A stretch of DNA of 64,000 nt from an uncultured Clostridia bacterium (GCA_945948515.1 CAMFBH010000003.1:1-64000), one strand, 5' to 3'; positions 1-9,901 are shown, numbered from the stretch's first letter. Numbers and translations: made by a program. The notes: generated from the letters alone by a model not told the origin.

Positions 1-1
1 G

Positions 2-1306
2 CTTACGGTTAAAAAGCCTAAAAATCTCTCAATGCACGAAAATGAGGGCTATATAATTTGTGGATTTGCATGGATTGTTTTGTCTCTTTTCGGAGCAATT
101 CCGTTCGTAATAAGTAAAACCATTCCAAATTATATTGATGCTTTTTTTGAAACGGTTTCAGGTTTCACAACTACCGGTGCTTCAATTCTTGCTACTGTTG
201 AAACATTACCGAGAGGAATTGCTTTTTGGAGAAGCTTTACCAACTGGATCGGCGGAATGGGTGTTCTTTGTTTTATGATGGCAATAATACCACATGGCGA
301 GAGCCATTCCATGCATATTTTTAAAGCAGAATCTCCCGGTCCAAAAGCAGGTAAGGTTGCCGCAAAAATGAAGGACAGTGCGCGCCTTCTTTATTCAATG
401 TACATTATTCTCACTTTGCTTGAAATAATATTTCTTCGATTGGGCGGAATGAGACTTTTTAACAGCGTTTGCACAACATTTGCAACAGCCGGAACAGGTG
501 GGTTTTCAACTTGGGACTTATCATCAAGGGGATTTTTCAGCCCTTATACCGAATGGGTTTGTGCAGTATTTATGATTCTGTTCGGAATTAACTTTAATAT
601 ATATTTTTTCATTCTTGCAAAAAGGTTTAAAAGGGCGTTTCAAGATGAAGAGCTAAAGGCGTATTTAATTATTTATTTATGTTCTGCTTTAGCAGTAACC
701 TTTAGCATTGCACCTATGTACTCAAATTTAGGCTATTCCTTCAGAACGGCTTTTTTCCAAACTGCGTCAATAATGACAACCACAGGCTTTGCGAGCGTGG
801 ATTTTAATACCTGGCCGAATTTTGCAAAGGTTATTCTTGTTGTTCTTATGTTTATCGGCGCAAGCGCAGGTTCAACAGGCGGAGGAATAAAGGTATCGCG
901 TTTGGTTATTTATATAAAAGAAGTTTATCGCGATTTAAAGCAGCTTAAAAGACCTCGCAATGTTGTTTGCGTACGAATGGATAACAGAGCTGTTGAACCG
1001 TCTGTTCTCAGAGGTGCAAACGCATTTTTGATTACATATTGCCTGATTTTTTTCGCTTCGTTAATTGTTGTCAGCGCTGATCCTGCGGTTGATTTTGAAA
1101 CCACATTTTCGGCTGTAGCAGCTTGCTTTAACAATATTGGACCTGGCCTCGGTAAAGTAGGCCCTGCTTCAAATTACGAATCATTATCTTATTTCAGTAA
1201 AATTGTTTTGAGCTTTGATATGCTTGCAGGAAGACTGGAGATTTTCCCGATTATTTTACTATTTGCTCCGTCAACCTGGAAAATTAAAAGATTAAAAACT
1301 CGTTAA
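2..1306 (+). CDS. TrkH-family potassium uptake membrane subunit, 5' end missing
   Basis: This is the membrane channel subunit of a Trk/Ktr-type K+ uptake system, which imports K+ (often with Na+ or H+ coupling) together with a cytosolic TrkA/KtrA regulator. The reading frame is open from base 2, ahead of the first in-frame ATG at 32, so the true start lies left of the window; roughly 50 N-terminal residues are probably missing compared with usual TrkH proteins. The four pore loops typical of the family are visible: SGFTTTGAS near the start, ATAGTGGFS, TTTGFAS, and NNIGPGLG near the end. Hydrophobic segments alternate with them throughout. No TrkA partner is in view; it may lie upstream. The next gene follows after 21 bases behind a strong ribosome site, so co-transcription is likely. 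Confidence 0.93.
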   Translation, partial: LTVKKPKNLSMHENEGYIICGFAWIVLSLFGAIPFVISKTIPNYIDAFFETVSGFTTTGASILATVETLPRGIAFWRSFTNWIGGMGVLCFMMAIIPHGESHSMHIFKAESPGPKAGKVAAKMKDSARLLYSMYIILTLLEIIFLRLGGMRLFNSVCTTFATAGTGGFSTWDLSSRGFFSPYTEWVCAVFMILFGINFNIYFFILAKRFKRAFQDEELKAYLIIYLCSALAVTFSIAPMYSNLGYSFRTAFFQTASIMTTTGFASVDFNTWPNFAKVILVVLMFIGASAGSTGGGIKVSRLVIYIKEVYRDLKQLKRPRNVVCVRMDNRAVEPSVLRGANAFLITYCLIFFASLIVVSADPAVDFETTFSAVAACFNNIGPGLGKVGPASNYESLSYFSKIVLSFDMLAGRLEIFPIILLFAPSTWKIKRLKTR

Positions 1307-1327
1307 TTAGTTTTAGGAGGAATTTTT

Positions 1328-2635
1328 TTGGATATCCCTGTCGGGTGGCAGATATTACTGCAGGTAGTTTTAATTTTTATTAACGCTGTTTTTGCAAGCG
1401 CGGAAATAGCAATTGTTTCAATGAATGATGTTAAGCTGGAAAAGCTTGCAGACCAAGGAAATAAAAGAGCAAAACGACTTGTTAAATTGACCTCAAAGCC
1501 TGCCGATTTTCTTGCAACAATTCAGGTTGCAATCACCTTGTCCGGATTCTTAGGCAGTGCGTTTGCGGCAGATAATTTTTCCGATTATCTTGTTGATTGG
1601 ATTTTAAAAACGGGAATCGGTATTTCTCGTTCAACTCTTGACACTGTTTCGGTAATTGTTATAACCATTATTTTGTCGTATTTAACTTTAGTTTTCGGAG
1701 AGCTTGTACCTAAAAGAATTGCTATGAAAAAAACAGAGCCGATGGCTCTCGGTCTGTCGGGATTAATCGGTTTCTGTTCAAAAGTATTTGCTCCTCTTGT
1801 TTGGCTTTTAACTTTTTCAACTAACCTTGTTCTTAAAATCATCGGAATAGACCCAAATGCTGATGAAGAAGAGGTTAGTGAAGAAGAAATAAGAATGCTC
1901 GTTGATGTCGGTTCCGAGAAGGGCATTATTGATGTTAATGAAAAAGAAATGATTCAGAATGTTTTTGAATTTGATGATAAAACCTGCGGCGAGTTTTCAA
2001 CCCACAGAAAAGAAATTGTTGCATTAGATATAGATGATTCCTTAAAGAAATGGGATGAAACAATAATTTCCAACTCTCACAGCGTTTTTCCGATATATAA
2101 GGAATCAATAGATAATGTTGTTGCCGTTCTTAATTCAAAGGCTTATTTCAGACTTAAAAATAAAACAAAGAAAAATGTTACCGAAGTTGCAGTGAGCAAG
2201 CCTTTGTTTGTTCCTGAGAATATGAAGATTGACGCATTGTTTTCCAAGATGCAAATAACTCATAATCATTTTGCTGTTGTTCTTGATGAATACGGCGGAA
2301 CTGTCGGTGTTATAACAATGAATGATTTGCTCGAACAAATTGTAGGAGATTTGGAAAACGAAGCTGTTTTTGATAGTAATCTTCCTCTGTATAAGCAGTT
2401 GTCGGATAATAAGTGGCTTTTCAAAGGATCAATTTCTCTTGACGAGGCTGAAAGTATATTAAAAATTAAACTTCCTGTTGAAGAATATGAAACGCTGAGC
2501 GGATACATTTTCGGATTGTACTGTAATATTCCGAAGGACGGTGAATCATTCAGCGTTGAAACGGATAATTTGATTATAGATGTTAAAAATATTTCCTCTC
2601 ATACAGTAACAGAAGCGGAAATAACAGTTAAATAA
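1328..2635 (+). CDS. CNNM/CorC-HlyC family membrane protein (DUF21-CBS-CorC)
   Basis: Membrane protein of the hemolysin-related CNNM/CorC family, whose characterised members handle Mg2+ or Co2+ efflux. Residues about 1-185 form a DUF21 transmembrane domain with four hydrophobic segments, followed by a pair of CBS domains (about 205-345, including the GGTVGVITMNDLLEQIVGD stretch) and a C-terminal CorC_HlyC domain. The start is TTG at 1328, set by the site TAGGAGGA at 1314-1321. At 435 residues the length is normal. It sits between the K+ transporter and the ara genes and is probably in one transcript with both. The older label 'hemolysin' reflects homology and not demonstrated cytotoxicity; the transported ion is not shown by the sequence. 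Confidence 0.9.
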   Translation: MDIPVGWQILLQVVLIFINAVFASAEIAIVSMNDVKLEKLADQGNKRAKRLVKLTSKPADFLATIQVAITLSGFLGSAFAADNFSDYLVDWILKTGIGISRSTLDTVSVIVITIILSYLTLVFGELVPKRIAMKKTEPMALGLSGLIGFCSKVFAPLVWLLTFSTNLVLKIIGIDPNADEEEVSEEEIRMLVDVGSEKGIIDVNEKEMIQNVFEFDDKTCGEFSTHRKEIVALDIDDSLKKWDETIISNSHSVFPIYKESIDNVVAVLNSKAYFRLKNKTKKNVTEVAVSKPLFVPENMKIDALFSKMQITHNHFAVVLDEYGGTVGVITMNDLLEQIVGDLENEAVFDSNLPLYKQLSDNKWLFKGSISLDEAESILKIKLPVEEYETLSGYIFGLYCNIPKDGESFSVETDNLIIDVKNISSHTVTEAEITVK

Positions 2636-2648
2636 TGAGGTGAAGCAT

Positions 2649-4220
2649 TTGGCAAAGCTAACAGGGAAAGAATCTCTCGGAATCGAATTTGGGTCAACAA
2701 GAATAAAAGCTGTATTGATTGATGAAAGCTTTAATGTTGTTGCATCCGGCAGTCACACATGGGAGAATAAATTTAAAAATGGATATTGGACCTATGACAG
2801 AAAAGATATAATCAGCGGTATGCAGAGCGCCTACCGTGATTTAAACAACTGCATATTCAATCTTACGGGAGAATACATACACGAAATATCTTCTATCGGT
2901 ATTTCAGCAATGATGCACGGATACTTGCCGTTTGATGATAATGATAATCAGCTTTGTGAGTTCAGAACATGGCGTAATGTTACCACTGCTCAGGCCTCTG
3001 AAAAACTAACAGAGCTTTTCGGGTTTAACATTCCTCAAAGATGGAGTGTTGCACATTTTTATCAGGCTGTTTTAAATGGCGAAGAGCATGTTAAGAATAT
3101 TTCTTATTTAACTACTCTTGCCGGCTACATACATTATCTGCTTTCCGGAGAAAAGGTTGTTGGAATCGGCGAAGCTTCGGGAATGTTTCCTATAGACAGT
3201 AAAACAAAGCAATATAATTCCCAAATGCTTTCAAAGTTCAATTCATTGGACTGCATAATAAATCTTGGATATAAACTTGAGGATGTTTTACCTAAGGTCC
3301 TTAATGCAGGCGACAGTGCAGGCTATTTAACAGAAAGCGGAGCTTCTTTGCTTGATGTTAGCGGAAATCTTAAGCCCGGTTGTATTATGTGCCCTCCGGA
3401 AGGTGATGCAGGAACAGGTATGGTTGCAACAAACAGTGTTTTAAAAACTACGGGAAATGTTTCTGCCGGAACATCAATTTTCTCAATGATTGTACTTGAA
3501 AATGAGCTTTCAAGAGTATATGAGGAAATTGATATGGTCACCACCCCCGCAGGCGACCCGGTTGCTATGGTGCATTGTAATAATTGTTGCACGGATTTAG
3601 ATTATTGGGTTAAGCTATTCTGTCAGTTTTCAGAAATAAGCGGCATGAATTTACCTAAGCACAAGATTTATGATTTACTTTATGAATCGGCTCTTAATGC
3701 GGATTGCGATTGCTCGGATCTTGTTACATATAACTATTTTTCCGGTGAACCTGTTGCTCATCTCTCCGATGCCAGACCAATGGTAGTAAGAGGCAGAGAG
3801 TGTAATTTTAATCTTTCAAATTTTATGCGCTCATTGATTTACTCCACAATGGCAACTTTAAAAATCGGAATGGAAATTCTTGAAAAAGAAAATGTTAATA
3901 TAACAAAAATTACCGGTCACGGCGGTTTGTTTAAAACAGAGAAAGTCGGTCAAAAGCTTATGGCGGGTGCACTCAACACCCCGGTTTCTGTTATGGAAAC
4001 AGCAGGTGAAGGCGGAGCTTGGGGAATAGCAGTTCTTGCTTCTTATGCAAAAGACAGTTGTTCAATGACACTTGATGAGTTTCTTGAAAAGAAAGTTTTT
4101 TCTGATGCCAAATCAACTATTGAATATCCTGAAACCTGTGATGTTGATGGATTTAATGAATATATGAAGCGCTTTAAAAATTGTATTAAATTGCAGAATG
4201 ATGCTATTAATTGCATATAA
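2649..4220 (+). CDS. araB: FGGY carbohydrate kinase, probable L-ribulokinase
   Basis: FGGY-family sugar kinase that, judging by its neighbours, phosphorylates L-ribulose to L-ribulose-5-phosphate in the L-arabinose pathway. The N-terminal phosphate-binding motif GIEFGSTRIKAVLID is present, the catalytic Asp is likely the one in PEGDAGTG, and the C-terminal ATP-site motif EGGAWGIAVLAS is intact. A GTG at 2640 would give a longer protein, but the site GAGGTG (2637-2642) is better placed for TTG at 2649, so I chose that start (523 residues). The distance to the preceding stop codon is 13 bases. By family alone it resembles xylulokinases as much as classical AraB; assignment as ribulokinase rests on araA and araD following directly. 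Confidence 0.82.
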   Translation: MAKLTGKESLGIEFGSTRIKAVLIDESFNVVASGSHTWENKFKNGYWTYDRKDIISGMQSAYRDLNNCIFNLTGEYIHEISSIGISAMMHGYLPFDDNDNQLCEFRTWRNVTTAQASEKLTELFGFNIPQRWSVAHFYQAVLNGEEHVKNISYLTTLAGYIHYLLSGEKVVGIGEASGMFPIDSKTKQYNSQMLSKFNSLDCIINLGYKLEDVLPKVLNAGDSAGYLTESGASLLDVSGNLKPGCIMCPPEGDAGTGMVATNSVLKTTGNVSAGTSIFSMIVLENELSRVYEEIDMVTTPAGDPVAMVHCNNCCTDLDYWVKLFCQFSEISGMNLPKHKIYDLLYESALNADCDCSDLVTYNYFSGEPVAHLSDARPMVVRGRECNFNLSNFMRSLIYSTMATLKIGMEILEKENVNITKITGHGGLFKTEKVGQKLMAGALNTPVSVMETAGEGGAWGIAVLASYAKDSCSMTLDEFLEKKVFSDAKSTIEYPETCDVDGFNEYMKRFKNCIKLQNDAINCI

Positions 4221-4231
4221 GGAGAATGATT

Positions 4232-5710
4232 ATGTCTTTAAGAAATTATGAATTTTGGTTTATTGTCGGCACTCAGTATCTGTACGGAACAGATGCCTTC
4301 AAGATAATTGATAACGATGCAAAAATAATGGTAGAAGGACTTAATGCCTCAGATTATATACCCTGCAAAATTGTTTTCAAGCCTTGTGTAAAAACAAGCG
4401 CAGAAATTAAGAAGATTATGCAGAAAGCCAATAACACTCCCGAATGTGCAGGAGTGATAACATGGATGCATACTTTCAGCCCTTCAAAAATGTGGATTGC
4501 AGGAATTAATGAGTTAAATAAGCCTTATCTTCATGTTAATACTCAGTTTAACAGAGATATTCCGTGGGACACAATTGATATGAATTTCATGAATCTTAAT
4601 CAGTCTGCACACGGTGACAGAGAGCATGGCTACATTGCAGCAAGAATGAGACTTAAAAGAAAGGTTGTCGCTGGGCATTGGGAGAGCGATGACTTCAGAA
4701 AAGAAGTTGGAAATTGGATGCGCAGCGCTGTGGGCGCAGCAGAATCGCGTAAACTGCGTGTTCTTAGAATTTCCGATAATATGAGAAATGTTGCGGTAAC
4801 AGACGGAGATAAGATTGAAGCACAAATTAAGCTCGGCTGGCAGGTTGATCATTACGGAGTAGGAGATATTATCAGCCTTGTTGAAAAGGTTACAGAAGAT
4901 GAAATTGATGCTCAGATGAATGACTATAAAGAGCATTATGATTTTGATACTGATAATTTAGATGCTGTTCGATACCAAGCAAAGGTTGAGGTTGCACTTA
5001 AAAAATTCCTTGAAGACGAGGGATTCGGAGCTTTCCATACAAACTTTGAAGATTTGCAGGGACTTAAACAGCTTCCGGGATTAGCTGCTCAGGATTTAAT
5101 GCGTCTCGGTTACGGCTTCGGTGCTGAAGGCGATTGGAAAATAGCGGCTCTTACCAGAGTTATGAAGCTTATGTCTGAAGGTCTTGAAGGCGGAACTGCT
5201 TTTATGGAGGATTATACTTATCATTTTGAACCCGGAAACGAAATGCTTCTCGGTTCTCATATGCTTGAGGTTTGTCCTACCATTTCAGCCACGCGTCCTA
5301 AAATTCAGGTTCATCCTCTTGGGATCGGAAACAGGGAAGACCCCGCGAGACTTGTATTTAAGGCTCAAACAGGTAATGCAATCGTTGTAACCCTTGTTGA
5401 TATGGGCGACAGACTGAGAATGATAGTTAACGATGTTGAATGTAAGGAGCAGATTAATGATATGCCGAAGCTTCCTGTTGCGGGAGTACTTTGGAAACCG
5501 CTTCCCAATCTTCAAACATCTGCCGAAGCTTGGATTTATGCCGGCGGCGCGCATCATAGTGTTCTTTCGTATTCTCTTACCGCTCAAAACATGCGTGATT
5601 TTGCCGAAATAATGGGCATTGAGTTTATTCATATCGGAAAAAATACTGATATTGAAGAGCTTAGAAAAGAATTGTTTTATAATGATGTTGCTTATAAAAT
5701 CGGAATGTAA
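4232..5710 (+). CDS. araA: L-arabinose isomerase
   Basis: Converts L-arabinose to L-ribulose in the cytoplasm, with Mn2+ as cofactor. The protein begins [18 protein letters not shown], which is the characteristic AraA N-terminus, and contains the metal-ligand region with GAEGDWK and [13 protein letters not shown]. The 492-residue length fits the family. Three ATGs are near: 4226 is only two bases from the AAGGAG site at 4219-4224, while 4232 is seven bases away and gives the family N-terminus, so 4232 is chosen. It follows araB by 11 bases and precedes araD by 11 bases, forming a compact araB-araA-araD set. I see no operator or AraR-type regulator gene in the window. Confidence 0.96.
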   Translation: MSLRNYEFWFIVGTQYLYGTDAFKIIDNDAKIMVEGLNASDYIPCKIVFKPCVKTSAEIKKIMQKANNTPECAGVITWMHTFSPSKMWIAGINELNKPYLHVNTQFNRDIPWDTIDMNFMNLNQSAHGDREHGYIAARMRLKRKVVAGHWESDDFRKEVGNWMRSAVGAAESRKLRVLRISDNMRNVAVTDGDKIEAQIKLGWQVDHYGVGDIISLVEKVTEDEIDAQMNDYKEHYDFDTDNLDAVRYQAKVEVALKKFLEDEGFGAFHTNFEDLQGLKQLPGLAAQDLMRLGYGFGAEGDWKIAALTRVMKLMSEGLEGGTAFMEDYTYHFEPGNEMLLGSHMLEVCPTISATRPKIQVHPLGIGNREDPARLVFKAQTGNAIVVTLVDMGDRLRMIVNDVECKEQINDMPKLPVAGVLWKPLPNLQTSAEAWIYAGGAHHSVLSYSLTAQNMRDFAEIMGIEFIHIGKNTDIEELRKELFYNDVAYKIGM

Positions 5711-5721
5711 AGGTAATACAT

Positions 5722-6435
5722 ATGTTTGATGAATTAAAACAAAAAGTTTTTGAAGCTAATTTATTGCTTGTTAAATATAATCTTGTAGTTCTAACATGGG
5801 GAAATGTTTCAGCTGTTGATAGGGAAAAAGGCGTTGTTGTTATTAAGCCCTCAGGTGTACCTTATGAATCAATGACAGAAAATGATATGGTTGTTGTAGA
5901 TCTCATGACCGGTGAAACTGTTGAAGGAAAGCTGAATCCTTCGTCTGATACTCCAACCCATCTTGAATTGTACAGGAATTTTCCTGAAATAGGCGGTATA
6001 GTTCACACTCATTCTTCAAGGGCGTGTTCATGGGCACAGGCTGGGAGAGATATTCCTGCATACGGAACAACTCATGCAGATTTTTCCGATTGTGCAATTC
6101 CGTGTGCAAGGGGCTTAACTGAAGCTGAGGTTAATGGAGACTACGAATTAAATACAGGAAAGGTTATTGTTGAAGAATTTGAAAAAAGGGAAATAACTCC
6201 GCAGGAATGTCCTGCTGTGCTTGTTCACAGACACGGTCCGTTCGCTTGGGGAAAGGATTGTTTTAAAGCGGTTGAAAACGCTCTTATTTTAGAAGAGGTT
6301 TCAAAAATGGCAATGAGAACTGAAGAAATTGCTTCTAAATCATCAAATTCAAACATAGGTATTGAACAGTATTTGCTTGTTAAGCATTATCAGCGCAAAC
6401 ACGGTAAGAATGCTTATTACGGACAAAATAAATGA
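5722..6435 (+). CDS. araD: L-ribulose-5-phosphate 4-epimerase
   Basis: Class II aldolase-fold enzyme that epimerises L-ribulose-5-phosphate to D-xylulose-5-phosphate, passing arabinose carbon to the pentose phosphate pathway. Zn2+-ligand histidines are visible in [15 protein letters not shown] and later in [11 protein letters not shown]; the N-terminal [11 protein letters not shown] and VKPSG-like IKPSGVPY motifs are also typical. At 237 residues it is full length. It is the last of the three consecutive arabinose genes, and its stop overlaps the upstream in-frame extension of the VanW gene. Fuculose-1-phosphate aldolase is the main alternative within the superfamily, but the araB-araA context makes it unlikely. 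Confidence 0.95.
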   Translation: MFDELKQKVFEANLLLVKYNLVVLTWGNVSAVDREKGVVVIKPSGVPYESMTENDMVVVDLMTGETVEGKLNPSSDTPTHLELYRNFPEIGGIVHTHSSRACSWAQAGRDIPAYGTTHADFSDCAIPCARGLTEAEVNGDYELNTGKVIVEEFEKREITPQECPAVLVHRHGPFAWGKDCFKAVENALILEEVSKMAMRTEEIASKSSNSNIGIEQYLLVKHYQRKHGKNAYYGQNK

Positions 6436-6452
6436 GAAGTAAAGGAGAAGCA

Positions 6453-8132
6453 ATGAAAAAAAGCAGTTTTAAAATTTTTCTCTTAACTTTTTTGACAGCG
6501 CTTGTTTTTGGGTTTACCATTCAGGCAAACGCCGGCGAAAAAGCTGATTTAAAAAATGCAGAGATTATACTTCAATCTCCGCAAACAGTATATACATACT
6601 CGGGTAATGAAATCAGACCATCTGTTGCCTATGTAATTTGCAACGGTGTAACTCTTAGCAAATCCGAATATGTTGTCAGCTATCAGTCGAATATCAATGT
6701 CGGAGAGGCAAAGGTGGTAGTAAGCGCAAGTGATTCTTCTGCAAACTATTACGGTTCCGCCTCTAAATCGTTTACAATAACACCGAAATCTATCGAAAAT
6801 GCCAATGTATATTTAACATATACAAAGATGACTTATTGGGGTGCAACATGTACTCCGGGTGTTGCAGGGGCAAGCATAGACGGTATTTCACTTATTTACG
6901 GCAAGGATTATCTCGTTGAATATGAGAATAATATTAATCCGGGAAAAGCTTATGTTAAATTAAACGGATACGGTAATTTTACCGGAAGTGTTAAAAAGAG
7001 TTTTATTATCAATCCTGCAACAGTATCATCTGTTGTTCAATCCGAGTCAAAAACCGATTCAGTTACTCTTAATTGGTATCCTCAGCCGGGAATAAGCGAA
7101 TATAGAATCTATGAAAAAACCGATAATGGATATGAATATCTAACAAAATCAAAAGAGTCTTGTATAACTATTAAAAAGCTTAATCCGTCTTCTGTTTATA
7201 CATATCGAATAAGGGCAGTAAAAGAAATTGATTCCAAGAATTATGCAGGCGATTACAGTGCTGAAATCTGTGCGGTAACAGTTCCCTCTAAGGTAAATTT
7301 AATTGATGTTACAAAATCAAAAAAGGATTCAAAGGTAAATTGGAAGAAGGTTACCTGCTCTAAATATGAAATTCTTTATTGTAAGAATAAGAATTTCAGC
7401 GGAGATGTAAAAGTTAAAATTGTTTCTTCAAAAGATTCATCAGCTGTTATAAAGGGAATTGCTAAAACAAAATATTACTTTAAGATAAGGGCAATTAAAA
7501 CCTTTAACGGAGTTGATTATTACGGCGATTTCAGTTCTGTTCAGTCAAATATCTTTTCACATAAATACGCAACCTATAAAACCTATTATTCTGCCGTGCC
7601 TAACAGAGTAAATAATTTAAGACTTGCTTGTAAAAAGATTGACGGAACCGTTCTTGAACCCGGAGAAACATTTTCTTTTGATGCAGTTGTAGGGCAAAGA
7701 ACAAAAGAAAGAGGCTTTAAAAAGGCCCATGTTTTTTCAGGACCTAACAGCGGTGCTGAAGGATACGGAGGCGGTGTATGCCAAGTTGCTTCAACCATCT
7801 TCAATACAGCTCTTTTAGCAAATATGAAAATTGATTTGCGTTATCAGCATGTTCAGAGGGTTGGATATGTTCCTCTCGGTAGAGATGCCGCAATTAGCTG
7901 GGGAGCAAATAATTTTAAGTTTACAAACAATACGAAGTATCCGGTTAAGATATCTGCAAAATTAAGCAATAAGAGTAATAAACAGGCGGGGAATATAACA
8001 ATAACTTTTTATACAAGTGAAAATGTTAATCCTAAAAAGGTAAGCCTCAAGGTTACTCAAAAGAATAAAACATTTACTTTAAAGAGATATGTTAACGGTA
8101 AATGTAATTACACAACAAAAAGTACATATTAA
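6453..8132 (+). CDS. Secreted VanW-domain protein with repeat and fibronectin-like domains
   Basis: Exported protein of 559 residues. A signal peptide spans about residues 1-28 (MKKSSFKIF..., ending in IQANAG). It is followed by two similar beta-rich segments of about 75-80 residues, each with a GKDY/SKSEY-type turn and ending in SKSFTITP or KKSFIINP; two fibronectin type III-like domains (about 190-370) containing YRIRAV and YFKIRAI; and a C-terminal VanW domain (about 380-515) with EPGETFSFDAVVG and GGGVCQVASTIFN. VanW function is unknown; it occurs in vancomycin-resistance clusters and in many Firmicutes envelope proteins. ATG 6453 is preferred over an upstream start at 6432 because of the site AAAGGAGA. 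It lies 17 bases after araD but shows no evident link to sugar use. Confidence 0.85.
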   Translation: MKKSSFKIFLLTFLTALVFGFTIQANAGEKADLKNAEIILQSPQTVYTYSGNEIRPSVAYVICNGVTLSKSEYVVSYQSNINVGEAKVVVSASDSSANYYGSASKSFTITPKSIENANVYLTYTKMTYWGATCTPGVAGASIDGISLIYGKDYLVEYENNINPGKAYVKLNGYGNFTGSVKKSFIINPATVSSVVQSESKTDSVTLNWYPQPGISEYRIYEKTDNGYEYLTKSKESCITIKKLNPSSVYTYRIRAVKEIDSKNYAGDYSAEICAVTVPSKVNLIDVTKSKKDSKVNWKKVTCSKYEILYCKNKNFSGDVKVKIVSSKDSSAVIKGIAKTKYYFKIRAIKTFNGVDYYGDFSSVQSNIFSHKYATYKTYYSAVPNRVNNLRLACKKIDGTVLEPGETFSFDAVVGQRTKERGFKKAHVFSGPNSGAEGYGGGVCQVASTIFNTALLANMKIDLRYQHVQRVGYVPLGRDAAISWGANNFKFTNNTKYPVKISAKLSNKSNKQAGNITITFYTSENVNPKKVSLKVTQKNKTFTLKRYVNGKCNYTTKSTY

Positions 8133-8138
8133 TTCAAT

Positions 8139-8171
8139 AAAAAAACTCCTTTCTTTCGAAAGGAGTTTTTT
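8139..8171. terminator. Bidirectional intrinsic terminator
   Basis: Nine-base stem ACTCCTTTC / GAAAGGAGT (8145-8153 and 8158-8166) with a TTTC loop, flanked by an A run on the left and a T run on the right, so it can terminate in both directions. It separates the VanW gene from the convergent epimerase gene. Confidence 0.9.
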
Positions 8172-8181
8172 ATGTATTATT

Positions 8182-9732
8182 TTATTTCGTAGGTTTTCTT
8201 TCCCAGCCGGGACCTGTGAAGAGATCATCAAATACATATTTGTTGTTCTCATCTTTCGAATGATTTGTGTACCAAACCTGAGCAAAGAAGGGATTTGTTT
8301 TTGCAATTGAGTCATAATCCCAAACATCCTTCGGAAGGAAGCACTCAGGACACCAATGACCACCGAGAAGAATGAGGTTCGGAGAAGCCTCAAACTCTGC
8401 TCCGCAATGACCGCATTTCCATTTTAGCTTAGTTGTAAGGTCACCCTTAACCATTGAATCGCTGAGACATTCGCCGCCACGGAATTTAGCAGCGCCCTTC
8501 ATATCTTCAATATCAAGTTCTGAAAGGGGTTTGCTCTCATCGTAGCCATGGTCAAGTTTGAATTCATCTGCTGCAGAAGATTGTTTAGCAGGGGATTCAA
8601 GCTTGTAATCTTTCCAGTTGTTAGGAATTTTTTTGTATTCTTCCATTGAACCGTAGTATGAAGTCATTCTCTCAGGAACATTGTTCTTAACCCAGTCAAG
8701 AGTACCGAACTCTTCGGTTTGAGCAATCTTTTTCATAAACGGCTTAGCACAAGCAGCAATCAAGCCTTTTGTGGGAATGTATTTGGGTATTCTGTAATAG
8801 AATTCAACCTGTGAAGCAAGTCTGTCAAAGTATTCTTTAACAGGAAGATTTTCACGGAAGTGAAGATAGCTTTCAAGAAGATCGCCGTCTGCATAATACT
8901 GACCGTGGAAGTTCTTAGTGGTGAACCAGTTGGGATCAAACAATCCTTTAGGTGAGCCGAGACCGATACAGCCAAGAAGGAGCTCTTCGAATTCAAAGTT
9001 TGTAAGTCTGTATTGTTCACCTGAACCGATGTTATAGAATTTACGGAAGAATTCTTCGGGAAGGTCTTCACGAACAAAGTTGCACATAAGTCTTCCTGAA
9101 TCTTCAACAGTACACCATTCAAGCATTCCGTTGAGCGGAACATGATACATGATGGGCTCCATATTATGGAGAATAGCAGGATAGAGAATACCTGACTGGC
9201 GCATAACAACCCAGTGTTTGATTCCTGATTCAACGAAAACCTTTTCTGCCATAACCTTAGAAATTGCATAATGGTCGTAAACGGAGATTTTAATAGGATC
9301 TCCGCAGCGTCCCCAATGGATAGGATAGTTACGGTCACCGGTTTCTGCAACAGAACCTATGTAAACTACCTTAATGTCGTCTGCATTCGGCTGTGATAGA
9401 ATTGCTTTACAAATGTTTTCTGCTGCGCCAACATTAACCTTTCTTGTTGAATAGGGCTTATAGTCAGCTGTGGGAGAAACCATACCGCCGATATGAAGAA
9501 CATAATCCGAACCGGTAACGCCTTCAAGAATAGAATCATAATCAAGGAAATCGCCCCAAATAACCTTAACATTGGGTTTAGCAATTAAATCTTTGAGCTT
9601 TTCCTCGTTCTTAGGGCTTTTTCTTGCAAGCATTTTGATGTTGATTTCATTGGGATATTTAAGCATTTCCTGAACGGCTGCCCATCCCATATTACCGGTA
9701 CCGCCGGTAATGAATACGGTTTTTTTGTTCAT
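8182..9732 (-). CDS. NAD-dependent epimerase/dehydratase with C-terminal zinc-ribbon-like tail
   Basis: Extended short-chain dehydrogenase, 516 residues. The dinucleotide-binding motif TGGTGNMG lies at residues 9-16 and the YxxxK pair is in DHYAISKVMAEKV. The Rossmann and substrate domains occupy about the first 330 residues. A further region follows and ends in a tail with two CxxC pairs (C440/C443 in KWKCGHCG and C461/C464 in HWCPECF), which looks like a zinc-binding treble clef or ribbon. The substrate is unknown; nucleotide-sugar or steroid-like substrates are both possible for such SDRs. The start is the ATG at 9732 because a GGAGGA site sits just upstream; the longer frame upstream has no such support. 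It is a single gene with its own promoter. Confidence 0.8.
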   Translation of the reverse strand: MNKKTVFITGGTGNMGWAAVQEMLKYPNEINIKMLARKSPKNEEKLKDLIAKPNVKVIWGDFLDYDSILEGVTGSDYVLHIGGMVSPTADYKPYSTRKVNVGAAENICKAILSQPNADDIKVVYIGSVAETGDRNYPIHWGRCGDPIKISVYDHYAISKVMAEKVFVESGIKHWVVMRQSGILYPAILHNMEPIMYHVPLNGMLEWCTVEDSGRLMCNFVREDLPEEFFRKFYNIGSGEQYRLTNFEFEELLLGCIGLGSPKGLFDPNWFTTKNFHGQYYADGDLLESYLHFRENLPVKEYFDRLASQVEFYYRIPKYIPTKGLIAACAKPFMKKIAQTEEFGTLDWVKNNVPERMTSYYGSMEEYKKIPNNWKDYKLESPAKQSSAADEFKLDHGYDESKPLSELDIEDMKGAAKFRGGECLSDSMVKGDLTTKLKWKCGHCGAEFEASPNLILLGGHWCPECFLPKDVWDYDSIAKTNPFFAQVWYTNHSKDENNKYVFDDLFTGPGWERKPTK

Positions 9733-9772
9733 TAAAGTACTCCTCCTTGAACAACATAATATTACAATTAAT

Positions 9773-9801
9773 ATTATAAAATATTTATAAACAAAAAACA
9801 A
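9773..9801 (-). promoter_or_regulatory. Probable sigma-A promoter of the epimerase gene
   Basis: On the minus strand a TTGTTT -35 (9796-9801) and TATAAT -10 (9773-9778) are separated by 17 bases, about 40 bases upstream of the start codon. Confidence 0.6.
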
Positions 9802-9901
9802 TGAAATTATAAATTTAATCCTTGTAAATATAAACAAATTTAATTTGTTGTTTTTGTGCAACTTAAACAAATGGATAAATTATGAATTTTTATAAAATAT
9901 A

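Noticed and set aside
8760..9350. Overlapping 196-residue minus-strand open frame in the epimerase gene
   Set aside because: It is an alternate frame of the epimerase gene with no ribosome site and unlikely composition.
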